Source of the DNA: an uncultured Lachnospiraceae bacterium
Lineage (GTDB): Bacteria > Bacillota > Clostridia > Lachnospirales > Lachnospiraceae
Length of the DNA: 64,000 nt
Direction of reading: 5' to 3'
Assembly (NCBI GenBank): GCA_910577045.1
Contig: CAJTLB010000011.1
Location: 66,550 to 130,549, forward strand
Part shown: in pieces, positions 25,032-33,176 of the stretch
How positions within the stretch are numbered: position 1 is the first letter of the stretch
How the letters are laid out: each line of letters starts with the position of its first letter
Made by a program: the position numbers and the translations under genes
The notes under the pieces: model-generated
Seen by the model: the letters and a program-made list of their open reading frames with translations, nothing else
What the model was told of the DNA's origin: nothing
Database searches by the model: none

Positions 25032-27170
25032 ATGATAGAAAAAGAAATAAAACGAGAGCTGACAGAAAAGATTGCGGATCAGTCCTTTAACGCGTGTATT
25101 TGTTTAAAAATACAGCAAAATGGGGATTATTTGCCTGTTTATATTAACCGGGCATTTGAAAGGATGTTTGCTGTTTCACAGGAAGAGTTATGTTCTATGC
25201 CAATACAAGAAGCATTAAAACTAAAATATGGGCAGCAAGGAATAGAAGGGTTTTATGAATTATTACATACACTGAAAGTTGCTGGTGAGCCACGGATGGA
25301 AGTGTATTATGATAGCCAAAGGGAGATGTATTTCCGGGTGATTGGGTTTGTCCCTATAAATGGCTATATTTGCCTGATTCTTATGGATATAACTGTATTT
25401 GAACGTTCTAGGGAAAAAGTAGAAAGAATGTACGAAGAACTTTCTTCTTCTGAGGAAGAGCTCCGTTATCAGGTAGATTTATTAAATGTTACACAAAATA
25501 GCCTAGAAGAAACAAAACGGGTTTATAAATTAGTTTCTGAAAATGCAACAGATGGGTTTGTCTATTATAATTTCCAGACAGGGGCTGTATTCGCTTCTAA
25601 TAAATGGTATAGTATTTTTCCCGTATCAGAAGATAATGTAGGGAAAATGGAAGTAGTGGTGTCTTATTTAGATGAAGAATATAGGGAAGCCTATGAGGAA
25701 CAGTGGAAAAATGCAATAAAGAAAAAGAAGGAATCAGAAAAGTTTTTATACCAGATGAAAGAGGATGCAGCATGGATTTCCCAAGTTAGCTGGTTTTGGT
25801 ATGATGGGGATGGGGCTGCTAAGGAAGTAGTATCTTTTTATCAGGATATTACATATGAGATGCTGCAAAGAAGAGAGTTAGAGAAACTTGCTTATTATGA
25901 TAGTTTTACAGAGGTTCATAACCGGAACTTTTTTACTAATTGGCTGCATGAACAGATTGTGGAAGCTGGAAAAGATATTAGTATGATGCAGATGCTATAT
26001 ATTGATATTGATCATTTTAAATGGGTAAATGACAGGCTTGGAATTCAAATTGCAGATGAGCTGTTATTGAAATTTGCAGCGATAGTGCAAAGTTATGAGT
26101 CAGAAACAACAAAAGTAGCCCGTTTTAGCAATGATGAGTTTGTAATGGGGATAAAACAGGCATATGCAAATGATTCGGCAAAAGAAATTGCAAGAGAAAT
26201 CCGGGAAAAGCTAAAAACGCCAATTTTATTAAGTAATGGAATGAAATATTATGTTACAGTAAGTATTGGCATAGCAGAATGTGATAATGAGATTCGTAGC
26301 GCGGCAGATTTAATCCGAGCATCAGACCTTGCTATGATAGAGTCTAAAAAGTCAGGCAGGAATATGATTACTTATTATGAGCCTTATATGGGGACAGGGT
26401 TTGTAGGGGAAGCGGATTTAGAACAGAAATTACAGTCTGTTGTGGAAAAAGACGGGTTTTATTTGCTGTATCAGCCACAATATGAGGCAAAAACAGAGAA
26501 ATTACGTGGCGTGGAGGCATTAATCCGCTGGCATGATATGGAACTCGGGAATATTAGCCCCGCTTTATTTATCCCTATTGCAGAAGAAAATGGGACAATT
26601 AATAAGATTGGGGATTTTGTAATCCGGGAGTCTTTAAAAGCCCTTCATAAATGGACACAAGAATATGCATATGAAGGGATGATGTCAATTAATATTTCGG
26701 CAATCCAGTTTAAAGATGGAAGGTTTTTGGATACACTTCAATATTATACAGGATTATATGGGTTAAACGCACATAAAATTGAAATCGAGCTAACAGAAAG
26801 TGTATTTATTGAAGATTTAGATGAAACGGTGAAGTTAATTAATAAAATCCGGGAATTTGGATACCGGATTTCATTAGATGATTTTGGGACAGGTTATTCT
26901 TCTTTATCTTATCTTCGTATTGTGCCAATTGACACATTAAAAATAGACCGTTCTTTTATAACAGAGCTTTCTAGGGAGAAAAATACAACAATTATTACTA
27001 CTAGTATTATTGAGATGGCAGAGAAGTTAGGGCTAGAAGTAATTGCAGAGGGCGTGGAAGAACAAGAACAGTTAGAATGCTTACGGGAAAACCAATGTGG
27101 CATTATCCAAGGGTATTTGCTTGGGCGGCCTTTAAGGCAGGAGGCAATAGAGGCACTTTTGCGTTCATAA
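25032..27170 (+). CDS. PAS-PAS-GGDEF(degenerate)-EAL protein, likely c-di-GMP phosphodiesterase
   Basis: A 712-residue cytoplasmic protein. Two PAS-like regions (about 10-115 and 165-285) are joined by a coiled segment. The GGDEF-fold domain (about 290-450) carries SNDEF in place of GGDEF, so cyclase activity is unlikely; it may bind GTP as a regulator. The EAL domain (about 460-710) keeps GVEALIRWH, ELTESVF, DDFGTGYSSL and AEGVEEQEQ, consistent with c-di-GMP hydrolysis. ATG 25032 is chosen because AAGGGG lies just upstream; an earlier ATG at 25002 would overlap the preceding gene. It shares family with the protein at 14113 but has a different sensory part. Confidence 0.9.
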   Translation: MIEKEIKRELTEKIADQSFNACICLKIQQNGDYLPVYINRAFERMFAVSQEELCSMPIQEALKLKYGQQGIEGFYELLHTLKVAGEPRMEVYYDSQREMYFRVIGFVPINGYICLILMDITVFERSREKVERMYEELSSSEEELRYQVDLLNVTQNSLEETKRVYKLVSENATDGFVYYNFQTGAVFASNKWYSIFPVSEDNVGKMEVVVSYLDEEYREAYEEQWKNAIKKKKESEKFLYQMKEDAAWISQVSWFWYDGDGAAKEVVSFYQDITYEMLQRRELEKLAYYDSFTEVHNRNFFTNWLHEQIVEAGKDISMMQMLYIDIDHFKWVNDRLGIQIADELLLKFAAIVQSYESETTKVARFSNDEFVMGIKQAYANDSAKEIAREIREKLKTPILLSNGMKYYVTVSIGIAECDNEIRSAADLIRASDLAMIESKKSGRNMITYYEPYMGTGFVGEADLEQKLQSVVEKDGFYLLYQPQYEAKTEKLRGVEALIRWHDMELGNISPALFIPIAEENGTINKIGDFVIRESLKALHKWTQEYAYEGMMSINISAIQFKDGRFLDTLQYYTGLYGLNAHKIEIELTESVFIEDLDETVKLINKIREFGYRISLDDFGTGYSSLSYLRIVPIDTLKIDRSFITELSREKNTTIITTSIIEMAEKLGLEVIAEGVEEQEQLECLRENQCGIIQGYLLGRPLRQEAIEALLRS

Positions 27171-27178
27171 AATTCTGT

Positions 27179-27206
27179 TTTACAAATAGGTTATCTGTGG
27201 TATGAT
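27179..27206 (+). promoter_or_regulatory. Predicted promoter of glnS
   Basis: TTTACA (27179-27184) and TATGAT (27201-27206) are 16 bases apart, 29 bases ahead of the start codon. The leader is too short for a T-box element. Confidence 0.5.
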
Positions 27207-27234
27207 AGGTATAAATGTTCAGGAGGAGAAATAG

Positions 27235-28905
27235 ATGGATAATGTCACAGAAAAAGAAGTAGTTTCTAAAAATTTTATTGAGCAGATTATTGAAAAGGAC
27301 TTAGAAGAAGGATATTGCAGCCAAGTAAAGACTAGGTTTCCACCAGAACCAAATGGATATCTCCATATTGGCCATGCAAAGTCGATTCTTTTAAATTATG
27401 GTTTGGCAAAGAAATATCAGGGGCAGTTTAACCTGCGGTTTGATGATACAAACCCTACAAAAGAAAAAACAGAGTTTGTGGAGTCCATTATGGAAGATAT
27501 AAAATGGCTTGGTGCAGACTGGGAAGACAGGCTTTTTTTTGCTTCTGATTATTTTGAGGAAATGTATGAGGCAGCAGTTAAATTAATTAAAAAAGGAAAA
27601 GCATTTGTCTGTGATTTAAGTGCTGAGGAAATTAGGGAGTATAGAGGGACTTTAACAGAACCAGGGAAGAATAGCCCCTATAGGGATAGAAGTGTAGAAG
27701 AAAACTTACAATTATTTGAAAATATGAAAAATGGGGCATACCAGGATGGAGAGAAAGTATTAAGGGCAAAAATAGATATGTCTTCCCCTAATATTAATAT
27801 GAGGGATCCTGTTATTTACCGAGTAGCCCATATGTTCCACCATAATACAAAAGATACATGGTGTATTTACCCAATGTATGATTTTGCCCATCCAATTGAA
27901 GATGCAATAGAACATATTACACATTCGATCTGTACATTGGAATTTGAGGATCATAGGCCGCTTTATGACTGGGTAGTAAGAGAATTGGGGTATCCAAACC
28001 CACCAAAACAGATTGAGTTTGCCAAATTATTCCTTACAAATGTGGTAACAGGGAAACGTTATATTAAGAAATTAGTAGAAGATGGGATTGTAGATGGCTG
28101 GGATGATCCACGGTTAGTATCTATTTCTGCATTAAGGAGAAGAGGGTTTACCAAGGAGGCCATACAAAACTTTGTAGAACTGGTAGGCGTGTCTAAAGCG
28201 AATAGTTCTGTAGATTATGCTATGCTAGAATACTGCATTAGGGAGGATTTAAAGTTAAAGGCACCACGCATGATGGCAGTATTAGACCCCATTAAGTTAG
28301 TAATAGATAATTATCCAGAAAACCAATCAGAATTGGTAGAGGCAGCTAATAACCAAGAGAATGAAGAAATGGGCCGCCGTATGGTGCCGTTTGGCAGGGA
28401 ATTATATATTGAAAGGGAAGATTTTATGGAAGAACCGCCTAAAAAATATTTCCGTTTATTCCCAGGGAATGAAGTACGGCTTATGCACGCTTATTTTGTT
28501 ACTTGTACAGGCTGTGAGAAAGATGAAAATGGAAATGTAACGGTAGTACATTGTACGTATGATCCAGAGACAAAATGTGGCAGCGGGTTTACTGGACGGA
28601 AGGTAAAGGGGACGATCCACTGGGTACCTGCTTTAAAGGCGGTAGAGGCAGAAGTGCGCCTGTATGAAAATATTGTGGATGAGGAAAAAGGAAAATTAAA
28701 TGAAGATGGCGCCTTAAACCTAAATCCAAATTCCTTAACCGTTTTAAAGAAATGTTATTTAGAGCCAGCTTTGGCTAAGGCAGAAAAATTAGATAAATTC
28801 CAATTTGTTAGAAATGGATATTTTTGCGTAGATTCCAAAGATTCAATGGAAGGAAGGTTGGTGTTTAACCGTATTGTTTCTTTAAAGAGTTCCTTTAAAC
28901 TGTAA
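27235..28905 (+). CDS. glnS: Glutaminyl-tRNA synthetase
   Basis: A 556-residue class I synthetase that charges tRNA-Gln with glutamine. The nucleotide-binding motif PPEPNGYLHIGHAKS, RFDDTNP, and WDDPRL...SALRRRGFT are diagnostic of GlnRS rather than GluRS. The C-terminal ~220 residues are the anticodon-binding beta-barrels. The expected MSK-type loop reads VVTGKRYIKKL at the matching position, so the KMSKS signature is atypical; the same segment is, as far as I recall, shared by related clostridial GlnRS proteins. Its presence shows direct Gln-tRNA charging, in addition to or instead of the GatCAB route. ATG 27235 follows AGGAGG. Confidence 0.95.
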   Translation: MDNVTEKEVVSKNFIEQIIEKDLEEGYCSQVKTRFPPEPNGYLHIGHAKSILLNYGLAKKYQGQFNLRFDDTNPTKEKTEFVESIMEDIKWLGADWEDRLFFASDYFEEMYEAAVKLIKKGKAFVCDLSAEEIREYRGTLTEPGKNSPYRDRSVEENLQLFENMKNGAYQDGEKVLRAKIDMSSPNINMRDPVIYRVAHMFHHNTKDTWCIYPMYDFAHPIEDAIEHITHSICTLEFEDHRPLYDWVVRELGYPNPPKQIEFAKLFLTNVVTGKRYIKKLVEDGIVDGWDDPRLVSISALRRRGFTKEAIQNFVELVGVSKANSSVDYAMLEYCIREDLKLKAPRMMAVLDPIKLVIDNYPENQSELVEAANNQENEEMGRRMVPFGRELYIEREDFMEEPPKKYFRLFPGNEVRLMHAYFVTCTGCEKDENGNVTVVHCTYDPETKCGSGFTGRKVKGTIHWVPALKAVEAEVRLYENIVDEEKGKLNEDGALNLNPNSLTVLKKCYLEPALAKAEKLDKFQFVRNGYFCVDSKDSMEGRLVFNRIVSLKSSFKL

Positions 28906-28917
28906 AATGAGGTATAT

Positions 28918-29808
28918 ATGGGAAAAATATTTACTGAGTTAAAGCCGATGGGGCTATCAGGCCTGGATGAGGACGATAAGACATTGTTTGATAATGGGAG
29001 GACATCACATTTAAATATGGTTAGTGAATCAGAAAAGAAAGAACAAGAGAAACAAGCAGGAAAAGAATTTGAAAAGGACAGCCTTTTTGATAAAAAGTAT
29101 GAATGTCCTATTTGTGATTATAAGTTTACGCAAAGGACAGTACGTACAGGAAGGACAAGGCTGCTTTCTACGGACACAGACTTACGGCATAAATTCAGAT
29201 ACTTTGACCCAATAAAATATGATATAATTGCTTGCCCAAAATGCGGCTATGCGGCTTTGGGGCAGAAGAGTTTTATAGGGATTTCTTCTTTGCAAAGAAA
29301 ATTTTTAAAGGAGGAAGTACAAGCAAATTTTAAGGGCCTCCCGCCAATGGGGGAAATTTATACTTATGATGATGCTATTTTACTATATAAGCTTGCATTG
29401 TATAGTTCAGTGGTAAAAAAAAGCAGAGTAAGTGAAAGGGCATATATTTGTTTAAAAATAGCATGGCTGTTCCGTGGAAAACGAGAGGATATGAATCCTT
29501 TAGAAGAAGGCTTTGAAGGAAAACAAGCAAATTGTTTACAAGAAGAAAATGATTATTTAGCAAAAGCGTATAGCGGCTTTGATGCCGCTGTGCAATCAGA
29601 AATGTTCCCAATTTGTGGAATGGATGAGATGACGTTTAATTATTTATATGCCGATCTTTCTAGAAGGCTTGGTAATATTGATATGGCGAAGAAAATGATA
29701 GGGACTATATTAGTATCAAAAACAGCCACGTCTACTTTAAAAGATAGGGCAAGGACGTTAAAGGAATTGTTGATGGAGGGAAGTAAAGAAGGAGGAAAGG
29801 ATGAATGA
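28918..29808 (+). CDS. DUF2225 family zinc-ribbon protein
   Basis: A 296-residue protein of the DUF2225 type: YECPICDYKFTQRTVRTGRTRLLSTDTDLRHKF followed by IIACPKCGYAALGQKSF gives a four-Cys metal site (about residues 61-105). The C-terminal ~180 residues are helical and TPR-like (NYLYADLSRRLGNIDMAKKMIG). Its function is not known for the family. It starts 12 bases after glnS, and the MocR gene overlaps its stop by eight bases, so the three genes appear co-transcribed. Confidence 0.85.
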   Translation: MGKIFTELKPMGLSGLDEDDKTLFDNGRTSHLNMVSESEKKEQEKQAGKEFEKDSLFDKKYECPICDYKFTQRTVRTGRTRLLSTDTDLRHKFRYFDPIKYDIIACPKCGYAALGQKSFIGISSLQRKFLKEEVQANFKGLPPMGEIYTYDDAILLYKLALYSSVVKKSRVSERAYICLKIAWLFRGKREDMNPLEEGFEGKQANCLQEENDYLAKAYSGFDAAVQSEMFPICGMDEMTFNYLYADLSRRLGNIDMAKKMIGTILVSKTATSTLKDRARTLKELLMEGSKEGGKDE

Positions 29809-31189
29809 TCTAATTATTCCTCTAAATATAAATTCAAAAGAACCATTGTATGAACAGATTTATCAGTATATTAAAGAAGAAATTAAAAATGGAAGCCTGC
29901 CTTTTCATGGCAGGCTTCCTTCTACTAGGGCACTGGCAAAGCATATGCAGGTAAGCAGGAGCACGATAGATATGGCATATGCGCAGCTTACTGCAGAAGG
30001 GTATTTAGAGGCAGTCCCATATAAGGGATATTTTGTGGCACAGATAGATGAATTATTTCTTTCTAAGAAACAACAAGGAAAAATAGAAAAAAAACCAGAA
30101 ACAGAACAAGAAGCCTGCCTTTATGATTTTTCTCCAAGGGGAATTGATTTACAGAGTTTTCCTTATAATATTTGGAGGAAATTAACGAAAAATACTTTAA
30201 TTGATAATAATAAGGAGTTATTTGAATTGGGGGATCCTAGGGGAGATAATACCTTAAGGGAGATTATCTGCCAGTATTTGCATCAGGCAAGGGGTGTAAA
30301 TTGTTCTCCAGAACAAATTATTATTGGGGCAGGGAATGAATATTTATTAATGCGCTTAAGCCAGCTTTTGCCAAATAGCTGCCAAATTGCAATGGAAAAC
30401 CCGACATATCGGCAAGCGTACCGTATTTTAAAGGGATTAGGACATAAAATTGTGCCTATTTCTATGGATGAATATGGGATGGATATAAATCAGCTAAAAA
30501 AAAGTAACGCTTTGGTTAGTTATGTGATGCCATCCCACCAGTTCCCACTTGGCATTGTAATGCCTATTAAAAGGCGGATGGAGTTATTGGCTTGGGCTGA
30601 AGAAGAGGAACGATATATTATTGAAGACGACTATGACAGCGAGTTCCGTTATAGGGGCAAGCCAATCCCATCTTTGCAGGGGGTAGATACAAAGGATAGG
30701 GTTATTTATATTGGCACCTTTTCAAAATCAATTGCCCCTGCTATCCGTTTAAGTTATATGGTATTGCCCAATTCCCTTTTAAAACAATATAAGCAATTTA
30801 ATTATTATTCATCAACAGTATCAAGGATTGATCAAAATATTATGGAATCTTTTATCCGTGATGGCCATTTTGAACGGCATTTAAATCGGATGCGTGCGAT
30901 TTATAAAGCGAAACATGACACAATATTAGGAGAATTAAAGGAATGGAAGAAATTTTCTATTTCAGGGGAAAATGCAGGGTTACATTTATTATTACAGGAA
31001 AAAGGGGGAAGAAGTGAAAGAGAATTAGTAGAGTTAGCAAAAAAGAAAGAAGTTAGGGTATATGGATTGTCAGAGTATTATATTACAAATGTAGAGAAAG
31101 AACATAAAACAATAATATTAGGATATGCCAATATGGCAGAAGAAGAAATTAAAGAGGGTGTAAGGCGGCTTAAGGAGGCGTGGAAATGA
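29801..31189 (+). CDS. MocR/PdxR-type GntR regulator with aminotransferase domain
   Basis: A 462-residue fusion of an N-terminal GntR winged helix (about 10-78; LPSTRALAKHMQVSRSTIDMAYAQL) and a class I aminotransferase-like domain (about 110-460) with PLP-binding YIGTFSKSIAPAIRL, where the Lys is in place, and IEDDYDSEFRYRG. MocR proteins commonly control pyridoxal-phosphate or amino-acid genes; no target operon is adjacent. The start overlaps the DUF2225 gene by eight bases with GGAGG upstream, and the stop overlaps the DUF6062 gene by four. A perfect 11-bp GC-rich hairpin lies inside the coding region near codons 31-40. Confidence 0.92.
   Translation: MNDLIIPLNINSKEPLYEQIYQYIKEEIKNGSLPFHGRLPSTRALAKHMQVSRSTIDMAYAQLTAEGYLEAVPYKGYFVAQIDELFLSKKQQGKIEKKPETEQEACLYDFSPRGIDLQSFPYNIWRKLTKNTLIDNNKELFELGDPRGDNTLREIICQYLHQARGVNCSPEQIIIGAGNEYLLMRLSQLLPNSCQIAMENPTYRQAYRILKGLGHKIVPISMDEYGMDINQLKKSNALVSYVMPSHQFPLGIVMPIKRRMELLAWAEEEERYIIEDDYDSEFRYRGKPIPSLQGVDTKDRVIYIGTFSKSIAPAIRLSYMVLPNSLLKQYKQFNYYSSTVSRIDQNIMESFIRDGHFERHLNRMRAIYKAKHDTILGELKEWKKFSISGENAGLHLLLQEKGGRSERELVELAKKKEVRVYGLSEYYITNVEKEHKTIILGYANMAEEEIKEGVRRLKEAWK
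29891..29919. repeat. Perfect 11-bp inverted repeat inside the MocR coding sequence
   Basis: GGAAGCCTGCC (29891-29901) and GGCAGGCTTCC (29909-29919) flank the 7-base loop TTTTCAT. It encodes part of the GSLPFHGRLPS segment of the winged helix. There is no T-run after it, so it is not a normal terminator. Confidence 0.9.
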
Positions 31190-31905
31190 AAGAAGAATTA
31201 TATACCATACCTGTGAATGATGCGTTCCAGACGGAATGTGAGTGCCCAATTTGTGCTATGAAAGATGTACTAGAACAAAATGCAGTAGAGTACACAATGG
31301 GGCCAAGTTATATGGAAGATGATGTACGGATGGAAACAGATCGGCTGGGTTTTTGCCAAAAGCATATGAGGCAGGTTGCAGGGCAAAATAATAAACTGGG
31401 ACTTGCATTGGTGGTGAAAACCCATATGGATAAAGTAATTAAAGATGTAGAGAAATTAAGTAAAAAAAGAGAGAAGCCAAAGGGGATTTTAAAGAAAGCC
31501 CCGCATGATCCTGTTTTAGAATATTTAAGGAATTTGGAATCTTCTTGTTTTGTATGTAACCGGATAGAAAATAGTTTTGGCCGTTATATAGCGACAATTT
31601 TTTATTTATGGAAAAATGATGATAATTTCCGAAAAACATATGAAAATTGTAAAGGGTTTTGTAATGAACACTATCGTATTTTGATAGAAGAAGCACCTAA
31701 ACAGCTTTCAGGCAATAATATAGAAGAATTTTTAAAGATAACCGATCGGGTTTATTTATCAAATATGGATAGAGTACGGGAAGATGTAGAATGGTTTATT
31801 AATAAATTTGATTACCGTTATTATGATGAACCATGGAAAAATGCAAAAGATTCCCTCCCTAGGGCATTGACAAAATTAAATGGGATTGTAGAAAAAGAAG
31901 AATAG
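31186..31905 (+). CDS. DUF6062 family protein, Cys/His-rich
   Basis: A 239-residue soluble protein that I place in the DUF6062 family. It has two similar metal-site-like halves: ECECPICAMK with GFCQKHM, and SSCFVCNRIENS with GFCNEHY, each a CxxC plus CxxH arrangement, which suggests two bound zinc or iron ions. Function is unknown. ATG 31186 is chosen because AAGGAGG ends seven bases upstream and the codon overlaps the MocR stop (ATGA). It is the last gene before a strong inverted repeat that should end the glnS-to-DUF6062 transcript. Confidence 0.8.
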   Translation: MKEELYTIPVNDAFQTECECPICAMKDVLEQNAVEYTMGPSYMEDDVRMETDRLGFCQKHMRQVAGQNNKLGLALVVKTHMDKVIKDVEKLSKKREKPKGILKKAPHDPVLEYLRNLESSCFVCNRIENSFGRYIATIFYLWKNDDNFRKTYENCKGFCNEHYRILIEEAPKQLSGNNIEEFLKITDRVYLSNMDRVREDVEWFINKFDYRYYDEPWKNAKDSLPRALTKLNGIVEKEE

Positions 31906-31911
31906 ATAGTA

Positions 31912-31952
31912 CTGGCAGCTATAGGCAGTAAAGCCCATTTAGTAGCTGCCAG
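31912..31952. terminator. Hairpin between convergent DUF6062 gene and small membrane-protein gene
   Basis: CTGGCAGCTA (31912-31921) pairs perfectly with TAGCTGCCAG (31943-31952) around a 21-base loop. It lies between convergent stops at 31905 and 31983. T-runs are weak on both sides. Confidence 0.55.
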
Positions 31953-31982
31953 CCGTTGTATTTTGGCAAAGTACGTAGCCTA

Positions 31983-32252
31983 TTATTCTTCTGCAGTGTT
32001 CTCATTAGCAGTACTTTCAGGGGTTTCGAGGGGGATCGAAACATATTCCCGCTTGACTGTCTCATCTTTGTGGCTTGCCGTTTCTTCCCGATTAGGAAAA
32101 GAAGGTTCTGGGTCTTCTTCAAAATCGTTGAAATCATCATCAAGTGATTTCTGAAAGTCCTTATATTTTGTAAGATAAACAACACAGCCAACAACAGCGG
32201 CACCAACAAGGGCTGTTGTAGCGAGAAACTTTCCAAATTGTTTTTTTGACAT
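31983..32252 (-). CDS. Small single-pass membrane protein, YtxH-like
   Basis: An 89-residue protein with a hydrophobic N-terminal helix (FLATTALVGAAVVGCVVYLTKY, about 9-30) followed by a strongly acidic, probably disordered tail (DDDFNDFEEDPEPSFP). The layout resembles YtxH-type envelope proteins, but no conserved motif proves this. AGGAG lies a suitable distance before ATG 32252. It is convergent with the DUF6062 gene and divergent from the next one. Function unknown. Confidence 0.65.
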   Translation of the reverse strand: MSKKQFGKFLATTALVGAAVVGCVVYLTKYKDFQKSLDDDFNDFEEDPEPSFPNREETASHKDETVKREYVSIPLETPESTANENTAEE

Positions 32253-32374
32253 GGAAGCAACTCCTTTCTTAGTAGGGAATATTACCCATATATCTTATTG
32301 TAATACGCTTTTCTCAAAAAGAAAAGAGTTTTTTGATTTTTATAGAAGGAATTGAAAGGAAAATACTGATTGAT

Positions 32375-32659
32375 ATGCAAAAAGAAAATCCTATTTGCCT
32401 TTGCCAGATCCCAGCAGATCTGCAAAAATCGGAGATGTTTAAGGCCATTGCAAATTATGTGAACCAAATTCCAGAGGAGCTCCGAACAGAGGACAGAATA
32501 TATGAAAGGCGTTTAATGGCATGTAGCCAATGTGATGCGCTAATAGGTGGACTTACTTGTAAATATTGTGGTTGTTTTGTATTGGCAAGAGCTAGGAAAA
32601 AAAGCCAGTCATGCCCTATGCCAGGGAAAGATTGTTGGGAAAAGATGGATAACTATTAA
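32375..32659 (+). CDS. Small Cys-rich protein, DUF6171-like
   Basis: About 94 residues. The C-terminal half carries ACSQCDALIGGLTCKYCGCFVLARARKKSQSCPMPGKDCW, with three Cys pairs forming a probable zinc-binding unit; the CGCFV...RA...CP...W spacing matches DUF6171-type proteins. The start is uncertain: ATG 32375 has AAAGGAAA thirteen bases upstream, and an in-frame TTG at 32333 would add 14 residues. It stands alone before the groES promoter. Function unknown. Confidence 0.65.
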   Translation: MQKENPICLCQIPADLQKSEMFKAIANYVNQIPEELRTEDRIYERRLMACSQCDALIGGLTCKYCGCFVLARARKKSQSCPMPGKDCWEKMDNY

Positions 32660-32764
32660 AAAAGTATAAAATCTTAAAAATGGAAGAAAACGAGATAATT
32701 GGAGAAAATAAAAGATATTAAAAGAAAAATAAAGATTATATACGAATTAGATAAAAATGGAAAC

Positions 32765-32793
32765 TTGCATATTGGGGCATAAATCACTAATAT
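32765..32793 (+). promoter_or_regulatory. Predicted groESL promoter
   Basis: TTGCAT (32765-32770) and TAATAT (32788-32793) are 17 bases apart. The predicted start of transcription falls next to the CIRCE element. Confidence 0.6.
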
Positions 32794-32804
32794 ATAACTA
32801 TCGG

Positions 32805-32831
32805 TTAGCACTCAATGTTAATGAGTGCTAG
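32805..32831. promoter_or_regulatory. CIRCE element (HrcA operator)
   Basis: TTAGCACTC, a nine-base spacer, then GAGTGCTAG. Eight of nine positions in the dyad are symmetric and 17 of 18 half-site bases match the CIRCE consensus. It lies between the promoter and groES, so groESL should be repressed by HrcA and induced by heat. Confidence 0.95.
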
Positions 32832-32856
32832 TAAAATATGAAGGAGGAATTTGAAG

Positions 32857-33141
32857 ATGAAATTAGTACCATTAGGTGACAGAGTTGTATTAAAGCAGTT
32901 AGTAGCAGAAGAAACCACAAAATCTGGTATTGTATTGCCAGGGCAGGCAAAGGAAAAACCACAACAGGCAGAGGTAATTGCGGTTGGCCCAGGAGGAGTA
33001 GTGGATGGGAAAGAAATTACTATGCAGGTAAAGGTTGGAGATCAAGTAATTTTCTCTAAATATTCTGGGACAGAAGTAAAGATTGAAGAGGAAGAATTTA
33101 TTGTTGTAAAGCAGAATGATATTTTGGCTATTGTAGAATAA
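32857..33141 (+). CDS. groES: Co-chaperonin GroES
   Basis: The 94-residue Hsp10 lid of the GroEL folding chamber. LVPLGDRVVLKQL at the N-terminus, the mobile-loop region ETTKSGIVLPGQAKEKPQQ and VGDQVIFSKYSGTEVKIEEEEFIVVKQNDILAIVE are standard. ATG 32857 has AAGGAGG nine bases upstream; an in-frame TTG at 32851 is less likely. It is the first gene of a two-gene operon with groEL under CIRCE control. Confidence 0.98.
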   Translation: MKLVPLGDRVVLKQLVAEETTKSGIVLPGQAKEKPQQAEVIAVGPGGVVDGKEITMQVKVGDQVIFSKYSGTEVKIEEEEFIVVKQNDILAIVE

Positions 33142-33176
33142 TTAAGGAAGAGAAAGGGTAAGGAGGAAGACCAATT

